The notes: generated from the sequence alone by a model not told the origin. DNA of 64,000 nucleotides from Gallibacterium trehalosifermentans (GCF_042433055.1 NZ_JBHLWB010000007.1:34340-98339); one strand, 5' to 3'. Positions 23,671 to 32,982 are shown, numbered from the stretch's first letter. Numbers and translations are program-made.

Positions 23671-24822
23671 TTATTTTTTATAAATATATGAACCATTGTC
23701 TTGGCGGATAAATTTCGCGCCATTTGGTAATTGGAGTTCAGATACACGCCCTGCATTATTCACTTTAACCGCAACTTTATCCCCAGGTTTAAAACTACTT
23801 AATGCATTACCCGCTCCGTTTGCTTTTGTCATCGCATTCACATCGGCAATATTTAATTTGTTATCACGGAAAACTTGCATGAGTGAGGTACCTGCTGGAA
23901 CAGTTAAATATTTAGTGGTACCACTTGATGAGGTAGATGGTGTTGATGCCGTCGCTTTAGGTGTTTTTGCAACGGGTTTTGCTTCAACCACAGGTATATT
24001 TTTTCCCTCAAGTAGCGCTTGAGCTCGACGACTTTCTTGTTGTTTTGCTTTGAATTCTTCGCGAGCTCGTTGTTCTGCTTTTGCTTTCGCTTGAGCAATT
24101 AACCGCGCTTGTTCTGCTTCATAAGCTTTTTGTTCAATTTGATTAAGTTGTTCTTGTGTCAGGGTTGGTTGTGTTTCTACTGCGTTTGCACTATTTTCTG
24201 CCGTATTAGCAAGAGTATCTGTTGTTATTGAAGAATGGGCTGAGCTTTGAGGTGCTCCTTTATGACTATCTTGTGTTAACGCGTTAACCTCTGCCACATT
24301 ATTTGCTGCGGTATCTGCTACTGCTGGTGTTGATGTTGTTGCGCCATTTGCTGGGGAACTTTGCTGCGCAGCAAGGTTTGTTTCTGAAATTTCGTTTGGG
24401 TCAATCGGCTGAAACTCTACTGGTAAAGTATTCTCTTGTGATAATAAGTGATCGACTGGTTGACTACTCGGTTTTAGCCAAATAAATAGGCAGATAATTA
24501 GAATTAAAGCAATAGATGTTATGGCTAAACGGCGATAACGTGTTGGTAAATTTGTGATTACATGAGTTTTATTCTGAGTGGTTGGTTCGTTCTCAGAATC
24601 TTCATTCTCATCTGTTGTTTCAAAAGATTGAGTTGTTGTATCTTGCTCTAGTGATCTTTTAGCTAATAACGCTTTAAGTTTATCCAAAAATGAAAGGTGT
24701 GATGACGGTTTTTGAGGAGATTTCTTCGGAGTAATAGGTTCAAACTCATCGAAATCTAAATTCAATTCATTTTGTTTGTTGTCTTGTTGTTCAGGTTGTT
24801 GTTCCTTGTCTATATTGCTCAC
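23671..24822 (-). CDS. oapA: Opacity-associated protein A (OapA)
   Basis: OapA-family protein (383 residues from the GTG at 24822). It has a charged cytoplasmic N-terminus, one transmembrane helix (AITSIALILIICLFIWL), a long Ala/Gln/Glu coiled-coil-like linker, and a C-terminal LysM-like OapA domain (YLTVPAGTSLMQVFRDNKLN ... FKPGDKVAVKV). In H. influenzae OapA affects colony opacity and colonisation. GTG 24822 has GAGG at the right distance; an ATG at 24879 would add 19 residues and has a poorer site. The neighbours epmB and efp are the same as in H. influenzae. Confidence 0.87.
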   Translation of the reverse strand: MSNIDKEQQPEQQDNKQNELNLDFDEFEPITPKKSPQKPSSHLSFLDKLKALLAKRSLEQDTTTQSFETTDENEDSENEPTTQNKTHVITNLPTRYRRLAITSIALILIICLFIWLKPSSQPVDHLLSQENTLPVEFQPIDPNEISETNLAAQQSSPANGATTSTPAVADTAANNVAEVNALTQDSHKGAPQSSAHSSITTDTLANTAENSANAVETQPTLTQEQLNQIEQKAYEAEQARLIAQAKAKAEQRAREEFKAKQQESRRAQALLEGKNIPVVEAKPVAKTPKATASTPSTSSSGTTKYLTVPAGTSLMQVFRDNKLNIADVNAMTKANGAGNALSSFKPGDKVAVKVNNAGRVSELQLPNGAKFIRQDNGSYIYKK

Positions 24823-25011
24823 GATATACCTCAAACTATTAAAAATAGGGAAATATTTTTTGTTTTTGGTAAGGCGCATTGTTCAATTTGCCTTACAGAA
24901 AATTCATTAGTTCACCCATTGTGGGTTACAGAGTGTTTACATTTAGGTGTGCTATTTTAAAGGAAAAAATAACGTATTACTAAGTTTATCTTGAGTTATG
25001 TCAGAATATTT

Positions 25012-26016
25012 TTAGCTGTACCATGTTTTACTTTTTTCACCTGCAATTTCGCGCGCTAATTTTGGTACGAGATAACCTGAAGAAATCGCAATTAATTCAC
25101 GATAAATGGTTAATGCTTGTTGATCATTTAGCCAAAAATGGCTTGCGCCTTCAACTTTATCCAATAGATGTAAATAATACGGTAAGACGCCAACGGAAAA
25201 TAGCTTATCACTTAATGCTTTTAAGGTCTGGGCGCTATCATTAATCCCTTTTAATAATACCGATTGATTTAACAACATGACGTCTGCTTGTTTGAGTTTT
25301 GATAGATGCGTGGCAAGTAGATCATCAATTTCATTAGCATGATTAATATGCAATATCATCACTTTATTGAGTTTAGATTTTGCAAAAAGTTGTTGTAATT
25401 CATCGGTAATCCGTTGCGGAATAACAACTGGTAGGCGAGTATGAATGCGCAATGTTTTAACATGTGCAATTTGTTCTAATTGTTCCATTAACCAAGCAAT
25501 TTCGTGATCCTTTGCCATTAAGGGGTCGCCGCCTGAAAAAATGACTTCTTCAATTTCAGGGTGTTGCGCAATGTAGTTTAAAGCTTTTTTCCAGTTGGTT
25601 TTATTACCAGGATTATCCGCATAAGGGAAATGGCGGCGAAAACAGTAACGACAATTCACTGCACAACCACCTTTGACCATTAATAACACCCGATTATGAT
25701 ATTTATGCAATAAGTTTGGCACAGGATTATCTTGTTCTTGCAAGGGATCTTTGACAAAACCAGCAACAGGTAAAAATTCTGCTTGCGAGGTCATTACTTG
25801 TAAAAAAAGAGGATCATTAGGATCGCCTTTTTGCATTTTTTCTACAAAGGGCAAAGGAACACGCATCGCAAATAAACGGCGCGCAGCAATATCTTGCTGA
25901 TAATTTTCCATGGGTAGTTTGAGATAGTTTATGAGTTCAACAGGATCAGAAATCGCCGTTGTTAGATAATCTGTCCAACTTGATACTTCTCTAATCAGGT
26001 AGTTTTGGGTTATCAT
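25012..26016 (-). CDS. epmB: EF-P beta-lysylation protein EpmB
   Basis: EpmB (334 residues) is a radical-SAM, PLP-dependent 2,3-aminomutase that makes the (R)-beta-lysine attached to elongation factor P. The cluster motif is visible as CAVNCRYCFRRHFPY near residue 115 and the SAM motif as IFSGGDPLMAKD near 158. ATG 26016 (MITQNYLIREV) is the family N-terminus; a longer open frame would cross into efp. It is divergent from efp by 69 bp, so enzyme and substrate are encoded side by side. Confidence 0.94.
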   Translation of the reverse strand: MITQNYLIREVSSWTDYLTTAISDPVELINYLKLPMENYQQDIAARRLFAMRVPLPFVEKMQKGDPNDPLFLQVMTSQAEFLPVAGFVKDPLQEQDNPVPNLLHKYHNRVLLMVKGGCAVNCRYCFRRHFPYADNPGNKTNWKKALNYIAQHPEIEEVIFSGGDPLMAKDHEIAWLMEQLEQIAHVKTLRIHTRLPVVIPQRITDELQQLFAKSKLNKVMILHINHANEIDDLLATHLSKLKQADVMLLNQSVLLKGINDSAQTLKALSDKLFSVGVLPYYLHLLDKVEGASHFWLNDQQALTIYRELIAISSGYLVPKLAREIAGEKSKTWYS

Positions 26017-26085
26017 AAGCACTTTTAAAAACGTGAGCCTTTTATGCAAAACAAAGGACACTATTTTTTCATTAATGAGGATATT

Positions 26086-26655
26086 ATGGCAAGTTATTCT
26101 ACCAGTGATTTCAAACCAGGTCTTAAATTTATGCAAGACGGTGAGCCTTGTGTAATTGTTGAAAATGAATTTGTGAAACCTGGAAAAGGGCAAGCATTTA
26201 CGCGTACTCGTATTCGCAAACTGATTTCTGGCAAAGTGTTAGATGTAAACTTTAAATCAGGTACAACAGTAGAAGCAGCAGATGTTGTGGATACTAACTT
26301 AACATTCTTATATAAAGATGAAGAGTTCTGGCACTTCATGAACAACGAAACCTTTGAACAACTTGCAGCAGATGTAAAAGCGATTGGCGATAATGATAAA
26401 TGGTTGTTGGATCAAGCTGATTGTATCGTAACGTTATGGAACGGTTCGCCAATCAGTGTAACCCCACCAAATTTTGTTGAGTTAGAAGTTGTGGATACTG
26501 ACCCAGGTTTGAAAGGAGATACTGCAGGTACTGGTGGTAAACCAGCAACATTAAGTACTGGCGCAGTAGTGCGTGTTCCATTATTCGTACAAATCGGTGA
26601 AGTGATTCGTGTGGATACACGTTCAGGTGAATATGTTTCACGTGTGAAGGATTAA
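26086..26655 (+). CDS. efp: Elongation factor P
   Basis: EF-P (189 residues; E. coli 188) relieves ribosome stalling at polyproline. The modified lysine lies in VKPGKGQAFTRTR (near residue 34), the three-domain KOW/OB layout is complete, and the C-terminal signature VDTRSGEYVSRVK is present. ATG 26086 with GAGGA upstream is the start; an in-frame ATG at 26044 lacks support. Divergence from epmB supports a beta-lysylated EF-P. Confidence 0.96.
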   Translation: MASYSTSDFKPGLKFMQDGEPCVIVENEFVKPGKGQAFTRTRIRKLISGKVLDVNFKSGTTVEAADVVDTNLTFLYKDEEFWHFMNNETFEQLAADVKAIGDNDKWLLDQADCIVTLWNGSPISVTPPNFVELEVVDTDPGLKGDTAGTGGKPATLSTGAVVRVPLFVQIGEVIRVDTRSGEYVSRVKD

Positions 26656-26677
26656 TTTAAACTTAATCTTGTAGATG

Positions 26678-26716
26678 AAAAATCCTCTGAAACCGAGTAG
26701 GTAAAGAGGATTTTTA
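26678..26716 (+). terminator. Terminator of efp
   Basis: AAAAATCCTCT and AGAGGATTTTT make an 11-bp stem with a 16-base loop followed by T-rich sequence. Confidence 0.88.
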
Positions 26717-26749
26717 TTTATGGAGTTTAATCAGTAAAAGGATAATGAA

Positions 26750-28324
26750 ATGAGTGCAAAATTGCCAATTAGCGTTACGATGCTAGTCAAAAATTCAGCG
26801 AAATATTTAGAGCAAGTATTAAGTGCATTAGCACAATTTGATGAAGTCGTACTATTAGACAATGGTTCAACGGATAATACGCTCGAGCTTGCACAAAAAT
26901 TTAATAATGTCGTGGTTAAACACTCGCCTTTTATTGGTTTTGGTCCATTAAAAAATCTTGCCGCCGAGTATGCGAAGCATGATTGGATTTTAAATATTGA
27001 TAGTGATGAAGTATTACCGAATGCGTTGGTAGAAGAACTTAGCACACTGGATCTAAACCAGACTAAAACGGTTTACGCATTATCTCGTTTAAATCACTAT
27101 CGTGGTAAAGCCATTAAAACGTGTGGCTGGTATCCTAATTATGTACCACGTCTTTATCATCGCCAGTATGTACGTTTCAATCAAAAATTAGTGCATGAAG
27201 CATTAGACATTCCAACTGATGTGGCTGTTGTGCAATTACAGCAACCTTTTTTACATTATTCTTTTGCTGGTGCAGCAGATTTAATCCAAAAAATGCAGCA
27301 GTACACGACATTGTTTGCCGAACAACAAGTAGGAAGAAAAAAATCTTCTGTGTTTTCTGCCATTTCACATGGGCTTTCATCATTTATTAAGCATTATTTT
27401 TTGAAAAAAGGTTTTTTAGATGGGCAAGATGGATTTGTGATTTCCTGTGCAAATGCAATGGGCGCATATTATAAATATATCAAGTTAATGGAGTACAATC
27501 AGCGTATTACCACATCATTGATTATTACGACCTATAATCGTCCAGATGCGTTAGAGGCAGTATTGAATTCAGTATTACAGCAACAGCAATTACCCACAGA
27601 AGTATTAGTTGCTGATGATGGTTCAACAGAAGAAACCAAGAAAGTGATTGAACGTTATCAAGCACTATATCCAATTCCACTAATTCATTGTTGGCAGCCA
27701 GATGAAGGGTTTAAATTAGCGGAATCAAGAAATCGAGCATTAGCAACTGCCAAAGGTGATTATATTATTGTTGTCGATGGCGATATGGTGCTACACCCTT
27801 TATTTGTTCAAGATCATATCCGTTATGCAACACGTAACGTATTTGTTCAGGGGAGTCGGGTTTCCTTACCAGCAGCAAAAACAGATGAGATTTTACGCCA
27901 ACCAAGTCATTATCCAACGATAAAATGGTACCAATCTGGGATTGAAACTCGGTTTGAAAAACGTTTATCAGCCTGCCATCTCTATTGGTTAAACCGTCTA
28001 TTACATAAAGCAAAAACCAATTATTACAAAGGGGTTCGAGGGTGCAATATGGCATTTTTCCGTGAAGATGCCTTAAAAGTAAATGGTTTTAATAATGATT
28101 TTGTTGGTTGGGGGCGGGAAGATAGTGAGTTTGTCGCGCGTTTTTTTAATGCAGGCATGAAACGTCGGGATATTCGTTTTGCCGCGATTGCTTATCATTT
28201 ATGGCATAAGGAAGAAGCAAGAGATGCGTTGCCACAGAATGATCAACTGTTAGCGCAAGCAATTAATGACAAAATAATTTACTGTAAAAATGGTGTGGAT
28301 CGTTTTTTAACTGAGAAATCATAA
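26750..28324 (+). CDS. Two-domain LOS glycosyltransferase (LgtF/WaaE-like plus second GT2)
   Basis: This 524-residue protein carries two family-2 glycosyltransferase domains. Residues 1-258 resemble LgtF/WaaE, which adds glucose to heptose I of the LOS inner core (ISVTMLVKNSAKYLEQVL, then DNGSTDNT and the DSD motif NIDSDEVLP). Residues from about 261 form a second GT2 domain (SLIITTYNRPDALEAVLNS, DDGSTEETKK, VVDGDMVL) ending in a galactosyltransferase-type FVGWGREDSEF motif near 452. The 3' end overlaps waaA by one base. I infer a bifunctional core enzyme; the sugars added are unproven. The related H. influenzae LgtF has only the first domain. Confidence 0.85.
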   Translation: MSAKLPISVTMLVKNSAKYLEQVLSALAQFDEVVLLDNGSTDNTLELAQKFNNVVVKHSPFIGFGPLKNLAAEYAKHDWILNIDSDEVLPNALVEELSTLDLNQTKTVYALSRLNHYRGKAIKTCGWYPNYVPRLYHRQYVRFNQKLVHEALDIPTDVAVVQLQQPFLHYSFAGAADLIQKMQQYTTLFAEQQVGRKKSSVFSAISHGLSSFIKHYFLKKGFLDGQDGFVISCANAMGAYYKYIKLMEYNQRITTSLIITTYNRPDALEAVLNSVLQQQQLPTEVLVADDGSTEETKKVIERYQALYPIPLIHCWQPDEGFKLAESRNRALATAKGDYIIVVDGDMVLHPLFVQDHIRYATRNVFVQGSRVSLPAAKTDEILRQPSHYPTIKWYQSGIETRFEKRLSACHLYWLNRLLHKAKTNYYKGVRGCNMAFFREDALKVNGFNNDFVGWGREDSEFVARFFNAGMKRRDIRFAAIAYHLWHKEEARDALPQNDQLLAQAINDKIIYCKNGVDRFLTEKS

Positions 28325-29634
28325 TGCTACGCCAACTCTATACAATATTGTTATATTTATTACTGCCTGTAGTGTTAGCCCTATTCGGCTGGAAAAGTCG
28401 CAAAGAGATTGGCTATCGCCAGCGTTGGCGAGAACGGTTTGCTTGTTGGCAACAGGCATTACAACCAAATAGTGTTGTCATTCATGCAGCTTCTGTTGGC
28501 GAAGTATTACTTGTTGCGCCATTAATTCGCCAACTCTTAGCCCAATATCCTGCCACGCCACTTACTATTACTACTTTTACGCCAGGTGGTTCAGATCAAG
28601 TACACACATTATTTGGTAAACAAGTGCAGCATTGTTATCTGCCTTTTGATTTACCATTTCTAATGCGTCGTTTTATCACACAATTACAACCGAGAGCCTT
28701 TATTATTGTCGAAACGGAATTATGGTTTAATTTATTACATCAATTACGTTTACAAAAGATTCCAACGTTATTAATTAATGCACGTTTATCAGCGAAATCC
28801 GCTAAACATTATCAATATTTTTCTGCTGGATTAACTGAGGTTTGGCAAGGTTTAACAGCTGTTGCTGCACAAGATCAATTAAGTGCAGAACGCTATCAAG
28901 CCTTAGGTGTGCCCAAAGACAAAGTGCTTTGTACAGGGAATTTAAAATTTGATCTGGTCCTCTCTGATCAGGAGATTGAAGAGTATCGAGCAGCGAAAAA
29001 ACACTTGATTGGTGAACGTCCTGTTTGGATTGCAGGCAGTACACACGCAGGTGAAGAAACATTGATTTTAGCGGCTCATCAACGTCTGTTAGCAACCTAT
29101 CCTGATTTATTATTAATTTTAGTGCCTCGTCATTCTGCCCGTTTTAGTGAAGTTGAAAATTTACTACAAGCAAATTCACTGCATTATCAAAAACGGAGTG
29201 AATGTCAGTATATTGAACCGATGACCCAAGTTTTATTAGGCGATACGATGGGTGAGTTATTAAAATTGTATGCGTTGGCAGATATTGCCTTTGTTGGCGG
29301 CAGTTTAATTGAACGTGGTGGGCATAATCCATTAGAACCACTGTTGTTTAAAATGCCTGTCGTAACAGGGAAATATACCTTTAATTTCAAACAGATTTAT
29401 AGCACGTTAGTTTCTTTATCAGCGGTACTTGTGGTGGAAAGTGCAGTTGATGATTTAACTGCAACCATTACCACTTTATTGGTCGATTCAGTAAAAGCAA
29501 GCCAATATGGTGAGCAAGGATTTGCTTTTTTACAACAGAATCGTGGTGCATTACAGCGCACATTAACTTTATTAACACCCTATTTAAGTGAGAAAAAAGA
29601 GAATGATTACAATGATTTATCCAGGAACATTTGA
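28324..29634 (+). CDS. waaA: 3-deoxy-D-manno-octulosonic acid transferase
   Basis: WaaA/KdtA (436 residues) transfers Kdo from CMP-Kdo to lipid A precursor at the inner membrane. An N-terminal membrane anchor (LYTILLYLLLPVVLALFGW) precedes a GT-B fold with VIHAASVGEVLLVAPLI near residue 51, the ETELWFNLL acceptor motif near 131 and GGSLIERGGHNPLEP near 325. It overlaps the upstream glycosyltransferase (TAATG). The presence of KdkA nearby implies a single-Kdo, phosphorylated core as in Haemophilus, so WaaA here is probably monofunctional. Confidence 0.95.
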   Translation: MLRQLYTILLYLLLPVVLALFGWKSRKEIGYRQRWRERFACWQQALQPNSVVIHAASVGEVLLVAPLIRQLLAQYPATPLTITTFTPGGSDQVHTLFGKQVQHCYLPFDLPFLMRRFITQLQPRAFIIVETELWFNLLHQLRLQKIPTLLINARLSAKSAKHYQYFSAGLTEVWQGLTAVAAQDQLSAERYQALGVPKDKVLCTGNLKFDLVLSDQEIEEYRAAKKHLIGERPVWIAGSTHAGEETLILAAHQRLLATYPDLLLILVPRHSARFSEVENLLQANSLHYQKRSECQYIEPMTQVLLGDTMGELLKLYALADIAFVGGSLIERGGHNPLEPLLFKMPVVTGKYTFNFKQIYSTLVSLSAVLVVESAVDDLTATITTLLVDSVKASQYGEQGFAFLQQNRGALQRTLTLLTPYLSEKKENDYNDLSRNI

Positions 29635-30076
29635 TCCCATTACTAACGGACATCTTGACATTATTTGTCGGGCGGCTAAGTTGTTCCCTAAATTAATTGT
29701 AGCGGTTGCAGCGAGTCCGAGTAAAAAGCCAATGTTCTCATTACAACAACGTTTGGCAATGGTACAAGCGGCTACCGCTGATCTGGATAATGTGGAAATT
29801 CTTGCTTTTGACGGCTTGTTAGCACATTTAATTTTACAGCGTAAAATTCAAGGCATTATTCGTGGTGCTAGAACATCTAGTGATTTTGACTATGAATTAC
29901 AACTGGCACATCTAAACCGTTTATTAACCAATGGCGTGGAAAGCCTATTTTTCCCACCATCAGAAAAATGGTCGTATGTTTCCTCAACAATGGTGCGTGA
30001 AATTCTATTGCACGGTGGGGATATTCAAAAATTAGTACCAGAACGTGTATTTGCTCAAATTACTCAAGCGGCTTGA
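29603..30076 (+). CDS. coaD: Phosphopantetheine adenylyltransferase
   Basis: CoaD (157 residues) makes dephospho-CoA from 4'-phosphopantetheine. The nucleotidyltransferase motifs are IYPGTFDPITNGHLDII at the N-terminus and WSYVSSTMVREIL near residue 123. The start at ATG 29603 overlaps the end of waaA by 32 bp and gives the family length; a GTG at 29588 and an ATG at 29612 are alternatives. The waaA-coaD pairing is conserved in many Gammaproteobacteria. Its 3' end overlaps the convergent kdkA by 13 bp. Confidence 0.94.
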   Translation: MITMIYPGTFDPITNGHLDIICRAAKLFPKLIVAVAASPSKKPMFSLQQRLAMVQAATADLDNVEILAFDGLLAHLILQRKIQGIIRGARTSSDFDYELQLAHLNRLLTNGVESLFFPPSEKWSYVSSTMVREILLHGGDIQKLVPERVFAQITQAA

Positions 30077-30771
30077 TAGCCTTGTAGCAAAGCCTGCCAA
30101 TTCTGTTCAGTAAAATGAATTTGGTAGCGCTGAATTTCTTTTTGAAATGAACGATATAGCCGCTGTAAGTTAGCGGCTTTCCATTCATCTCCCGCACGAA
30201 AATTGCATTTATCAAAATCAAGTAACCAAAATTTATATTGTTGCTGATGCGTTTGTAACAAAATATTGTGTGCATTGAGATCACTATGGAACACTTGTTG
30301 ATCGTGCAGCTGTTTAATCAGTTGTCCAATTTGTCGCCATAATGCGTCAGGTAAAGCACGTTGTTGTAGTACCGCAACGAGATCTTGTCCATTTTCAATT
30401 AACTCAATCAAAATATCGGCACGATAGCAACAGAAAGTGCGGGTAATTCGTGCGGCGATAGGCGTAGGAATAGGTAAACCTTTTTGTGTAAGTTGTTGTA
30501 ATAGCTTAAATTCTTTAATGCTTCGACTACGAGATAAACCTAAATATAAAAAATGGTCTTTAATCAATTTACCGAACAATCCACCTCGATAATAATGGCG
30601 TAAGGCACTATTACACCCCACTTCTGCTTGTGTATTGATAAACCACGTGGTACCTCGCCCTTTTGCTGAACCTAAAATTTTGTGCTGTTGTTGCCAAAAT
30701 TCAGGATCAAAATAACGGCTTAAATCGGTATCCTTTAGTGCAGGGTGAAATAAATAGTGGATTTTACGCAT
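30064..30771 (-). CDS. kdkA: Kdo kinase KdkA
   Basis: KdkA (235 residues; H. influenzae 241) phosphorylates the single Kdo of the LOS core. It has the small eukaryotic-like kinase pattern: GCNSALRHYYRGGLFGKL near residue 50 as a glycine-rich region, catalytic loop FHSDLNAHNILL near 165 and LLDFDKC near 188. ATG 30771 with AGGA upstream gives the family N-terminus. It is divergent from the OpsX gene and tail-to-tail with coaD, the order found in Haemophilus. Confidence 0.93.
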   Translation of the reverse strand: MRKIHYLFHPALKDTDLSRYFDPEFWQQQHKILGSAKGRGTTWFINTQAEVGCNSALRHYYRGGLFGKLIKDHFLYLGLSRSRSIKEFKLLQQLTQKGLPIPTPIAARITRTFCCYRADILIELIENGQDLVAVLQQRALPDALWRQIGQLIKQLHDQQVFHSDLNAHNILLQTHQQQYKFWLLDFDKCNFRAGDEWKAANLQRLYRSFQKEIQRYQIHFTEQNWQALLQGYQAA

Positions 30772-30850
30772 TTTTATCCTCGTATTACTGCGTAGAAAAC
30801 GGTTTTTGATTAAAATAGTTGGCAATTTTAGCATATTAAGAGTGAATTCC

Positions 30851-31897
30851 ATGAGTCTATTTTCTCAACCACCAAAATCATTATGTATTTTACGCCTCTC
30901 TGCGATTGGTGATGTATGTAATGCCTTGGCTGCTGTACAGCAAATTCAAGCCTATTATCCGACAACGAAAATTGTATGGATTATTGGTAAAGTTGAAGCA
31001 CAACTCTTTAAAAATATTCCTAATATTGAATTTATCGTATTTGATAAAAAACAAGGTTGGCAAGGGGTATTTGCTTTATGGAAACAATTACGAGCCTATC
31101 AATTTGATGCTTTGTTGGATATGCAAGTTGCCATTCGGGCTTCAATTTTGTCATTAGGTATTAAGGCAAAATATAAAATTGGTTTTAATAAAGAACGCGC
31201 TAAAGAAGGACAATGGTTATTTACTAATCGTAAAGTTGGGGCTGCGCGAGGTTATCATGTATTAGATGGTTTTTTGAGTTTTGCGGAATATATTGGTGTA
31301 CCGATACAAGCGCCTTATTGGCACTTTCCAATTAGTGATGAGGATCGTCAATATGTACAAAAATTTATTGATCCTACACGAAAAACCGTTGTTATCTCTC
31401 CTTGTTCGAGCAAAAAAGAGAAAGATTGGCTATTAGAGCGTTATATTGAAATCGCTCGGTTAGCGGCAGAAAAAAATCTCCAAGTCATTATTACTGGATC
31501 GCCTAATGCGTATGAAATGTCTGTGGCAGAACAGATATGTCAAGGCTGTCCATTACCTATTTTGAATTTGGCAGGGAAAACTTCATTGCAACAGTTAGTT
31601 GCTTTATTGGGCGAAGCTGATCTGGTGATTACCTCAGATTCAGGACCAGCACATATGGCAACGATGCAGCGAACCCGAGTATTAGGTTTATATGCTTGTC
31701 ATAACCCACAACGTACAGGTCCTTATTACGATGTTGATAATGTCATCTCGGTATATGCACAGAATGCACAACAACAATATGGAAAACATTGGCAGGCATT
31801 ACCGTGGGGTACAAAAGTTTATGGAAAAGATTTAATGGCGCAGATTACTGTAGAACAAGTCGCTGAAAAAATGTTCCAGCTTTTAGCAATAAAGTAG
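30851..31897 (+). CDS. opsX: Heptosyltransferase I, OpsX type
   Basis: A 348-residue family-9 glycosyltransferase that adds the first heptose to phosphorylated Kdo. The N-terminal motif SLCILRLSAIGDVCNALAAV and the donor-binding motif DLVITSDSGPAHMA near residue 260 are clear. Sequence and neighbour (kdkA) match OpsX of Haemophilus rather than WaaC, whose acceptor carries two Kdo. I use ATG 30851; an upstream in-frame ATG at 30806 overlaps the kdkA promoter region. Confidence 0.91.
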   Translation: MSLFSQPPKSLCILRLSAIGDVCNALAAVQQIQAYYPTTKIVWIIGKVEAQLFKNIPNIEFIVFDKKQGWQGVFALWKQLRAYQFDALLDMQVAIRASILSLGIKAKYKIGFNKERAKEGQWLFTNRKVGAARGYHVLDGFLSFAEYIGVPIQAPYWHFPISDEDRQYVQKFIDPTRKTVVISPCSSKKEKDWLLERYIEIARLAAEKNLQVIITGSPNAYEMSVAEQICQGCPLPILNLAGKTSLQQLVALLGEADLVITSDSGPAHMATMQRTRVLGLYACHNPQRTGPYYDVDNVISVYAQNAQQQYGKHWQALPWGTKVYGKDLMAQITVEQVAEKMFQLLAIK

Positions 31898-31906
31898 TTT
31901 TTTAAC

Positions 31907-31934
31907 TTGCTTTTTAAGCAGATTTGAGTACAAT
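31907..31934 (+). promoter_or_regulatory. Candidate promoter of the rpsF operon
   Basis: TTGCTT (31907-31912) and TACAAT (31929-31934) are separated by 16 bp, about 97 bp before the rpsF start codon. Confidence 0.5.
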
Positions 31935-31944
31935 TTGCGACCTT

Positions 31945-32030
31945 ACAGTCGTTCCGTTTTTTCGTTCCTTGCTTCCGCAGATTGGCGACTGGTCTATAGT
32001 CGGAGGCTGATTAACCCGTAAGGAGCAGTA
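31945..32030 (+). promoter_or_regulatory. Probable S6:S18 autoregulatory leader
   Basis: The rpsF leader contains the hairpin CGACT-GGTCTAT-AGTCG (31986-32002) followed by GGAGGCTGATTAACCCGTAA and the ribosome site. Leaders of bacterial rpsF operons bind the S6:S18 complex through a structured motif in this position. The assignment rests on position and a visible stem; I could not score a covariance model. Confidence 0.4.
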
Positions 32031-32408
32031 ATGCGTCACTACGAAATCGTGTTTATGGTTCACCCAGATCAAAGTGAACAAGTACCTGGCATGATTGAAC
32101 GCTACACAGGTTCTGTAAAAGAAGCTGGTGGTCAAATTCATCGCTTAGAAGATTGGGGTCGCCGTCAGTTGGCTTACCCAATTAACAAACTACATAAAGC
32201 ACACTATGTGTTAATGAATGTAGAAGCACCGCAAGAAGTCATCGACGAGCTTGAAACAACTTTCCGTTACAACGATGCAATTCTTCGTAACGTAATTATT
32301 CGTACTAAGCACGCCGTAACAGAAGCGTCCCCAATGGTTAAAGCAAAAGATGATCGTAAAGCTTTAGCTGATGTTGATAACAACGATTTTGAGGATGCTG
32401 AAGAGTAA
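32031..32408 (+). CDS. rpsF: 30S ribosomal protein S6
   Basis: S6 (125 residues) binds the central domain of the 30S subunit together with S18. The N-terminus MRHYEIVFMVHPDQSEQVPG and the RRQLAYPINKLHKAHYVLMN core are characteristic, and the C-terminal acidic tail (DVDNNDFEDAEE) resembles the glutamate-tailed E. coli form. It heads the rpsF-priB-rpsR-rplI operon and has an AAGGAG ribosome site. Confidence 0.98.
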   Translation: MRHYEIVFMVHPDQSEQVPGMIERYTGSVKEAGGQIHRLEDWGRRQLAYPINKLHKAHYVLMNVEAPQEVIDELETTFRYNDAILRNVIIRTKHAVTEASPMVKAKDDRKALADVDNNDFEDAEE

Positions 32409-32721
32409 TTTGAAGATTGATAATCGTTTTTCGCTGATTGGAACCGTTGTTTCACAGCCAAAACGACATCAAAGCCCAAGTGGAATAGTGCATTGCCAAT
32501 TTTGGTTAGAACATCGTTCACAACAGCAAGAAGCTGGATTAACTCGGCAAGCATGGTGCAAAATCCCTATTCAACTTAGTGGTCATCAATTAACAAGTAA
32601 AACTCAAGGCATTACGGTCGGCAGTAAAATTTGTGTATTAGGATTTATCCATGCACATAAAACTAAACAAGGTATTGACCAATTAGTATTACATGCCGAG
32701 CAAATCGAATTTATAGATTAG
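32395..32721 (+). CDS. priB: Primosomal replication protein N (PriB)
   Basis: PriB (108 residues from this start) is a single-stranded DNA-binding OB-fold protein of the restart primosome. The stretch SPSGIVHCQFWLEHRSQQQE and LTRQAWCKIPI match the E. coli family, as does the ending LVLHAEQIEFID. The ATG at 32395 overlaps rpsF by 14 bp, indicating coupled translation; a TTG at 32410 is a possible alternative start. Its place between rpsF and rpsR is conserved. Confidence 0.93.
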   Translation: MLKSNLKIDNRFSLIGTVVSQPKRHQSPSGIVHCQFWLEHRSQQQEAGLTRQAWCKIPIQLSGHQLTSKTQGITVGSKICVLGFIHAHKTKQGIDQLVLHAEQIEFID

Positions 32722-32733
32722 GAGAATCGCCAC

Positions 32734-32961
32734 ATGGCACGTTATTTCCGTCGTCGTAAGTTCTGCCGTTTCACAGCGGAAAATGTAGTTGAAATCGATT
32801 ATAAAGATATTGCTACATTAAAGAACTACATTACAGAGAGCGGCAAAATTGTCCCTAGCCGTATTACCGGTACTCGTGCGAAGTACCAACGCCAATTAGC
32901 TCGTGCAATCAAACGTGCACGTTATTTAGCGTTGTTACCGTACACTGACAATCATCAGTAA
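32734..32961 (+). CDS. rpsR: 30S ribosomal protein S18
   Basis: S18 (75 residues, the E. coli length) partners S6 in the 30S platform. MARYFRRRKFCRFTAE and the basic C-terminal segment TGTRAKYQRQLARAIKRARY are diagnostic. It lies 12 bp after priB with a GGAG site. Confidence 0.98.
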   Translation: MARYFRRRKFCRFTAENVVEIDYKDIATLKNYITESGKIVPSRITGTRAKYQRQLARAIKRARYLALLPYTDNHQ

Positions 32962-32982
32962 TTAACAAGAGAGGATACGGTA

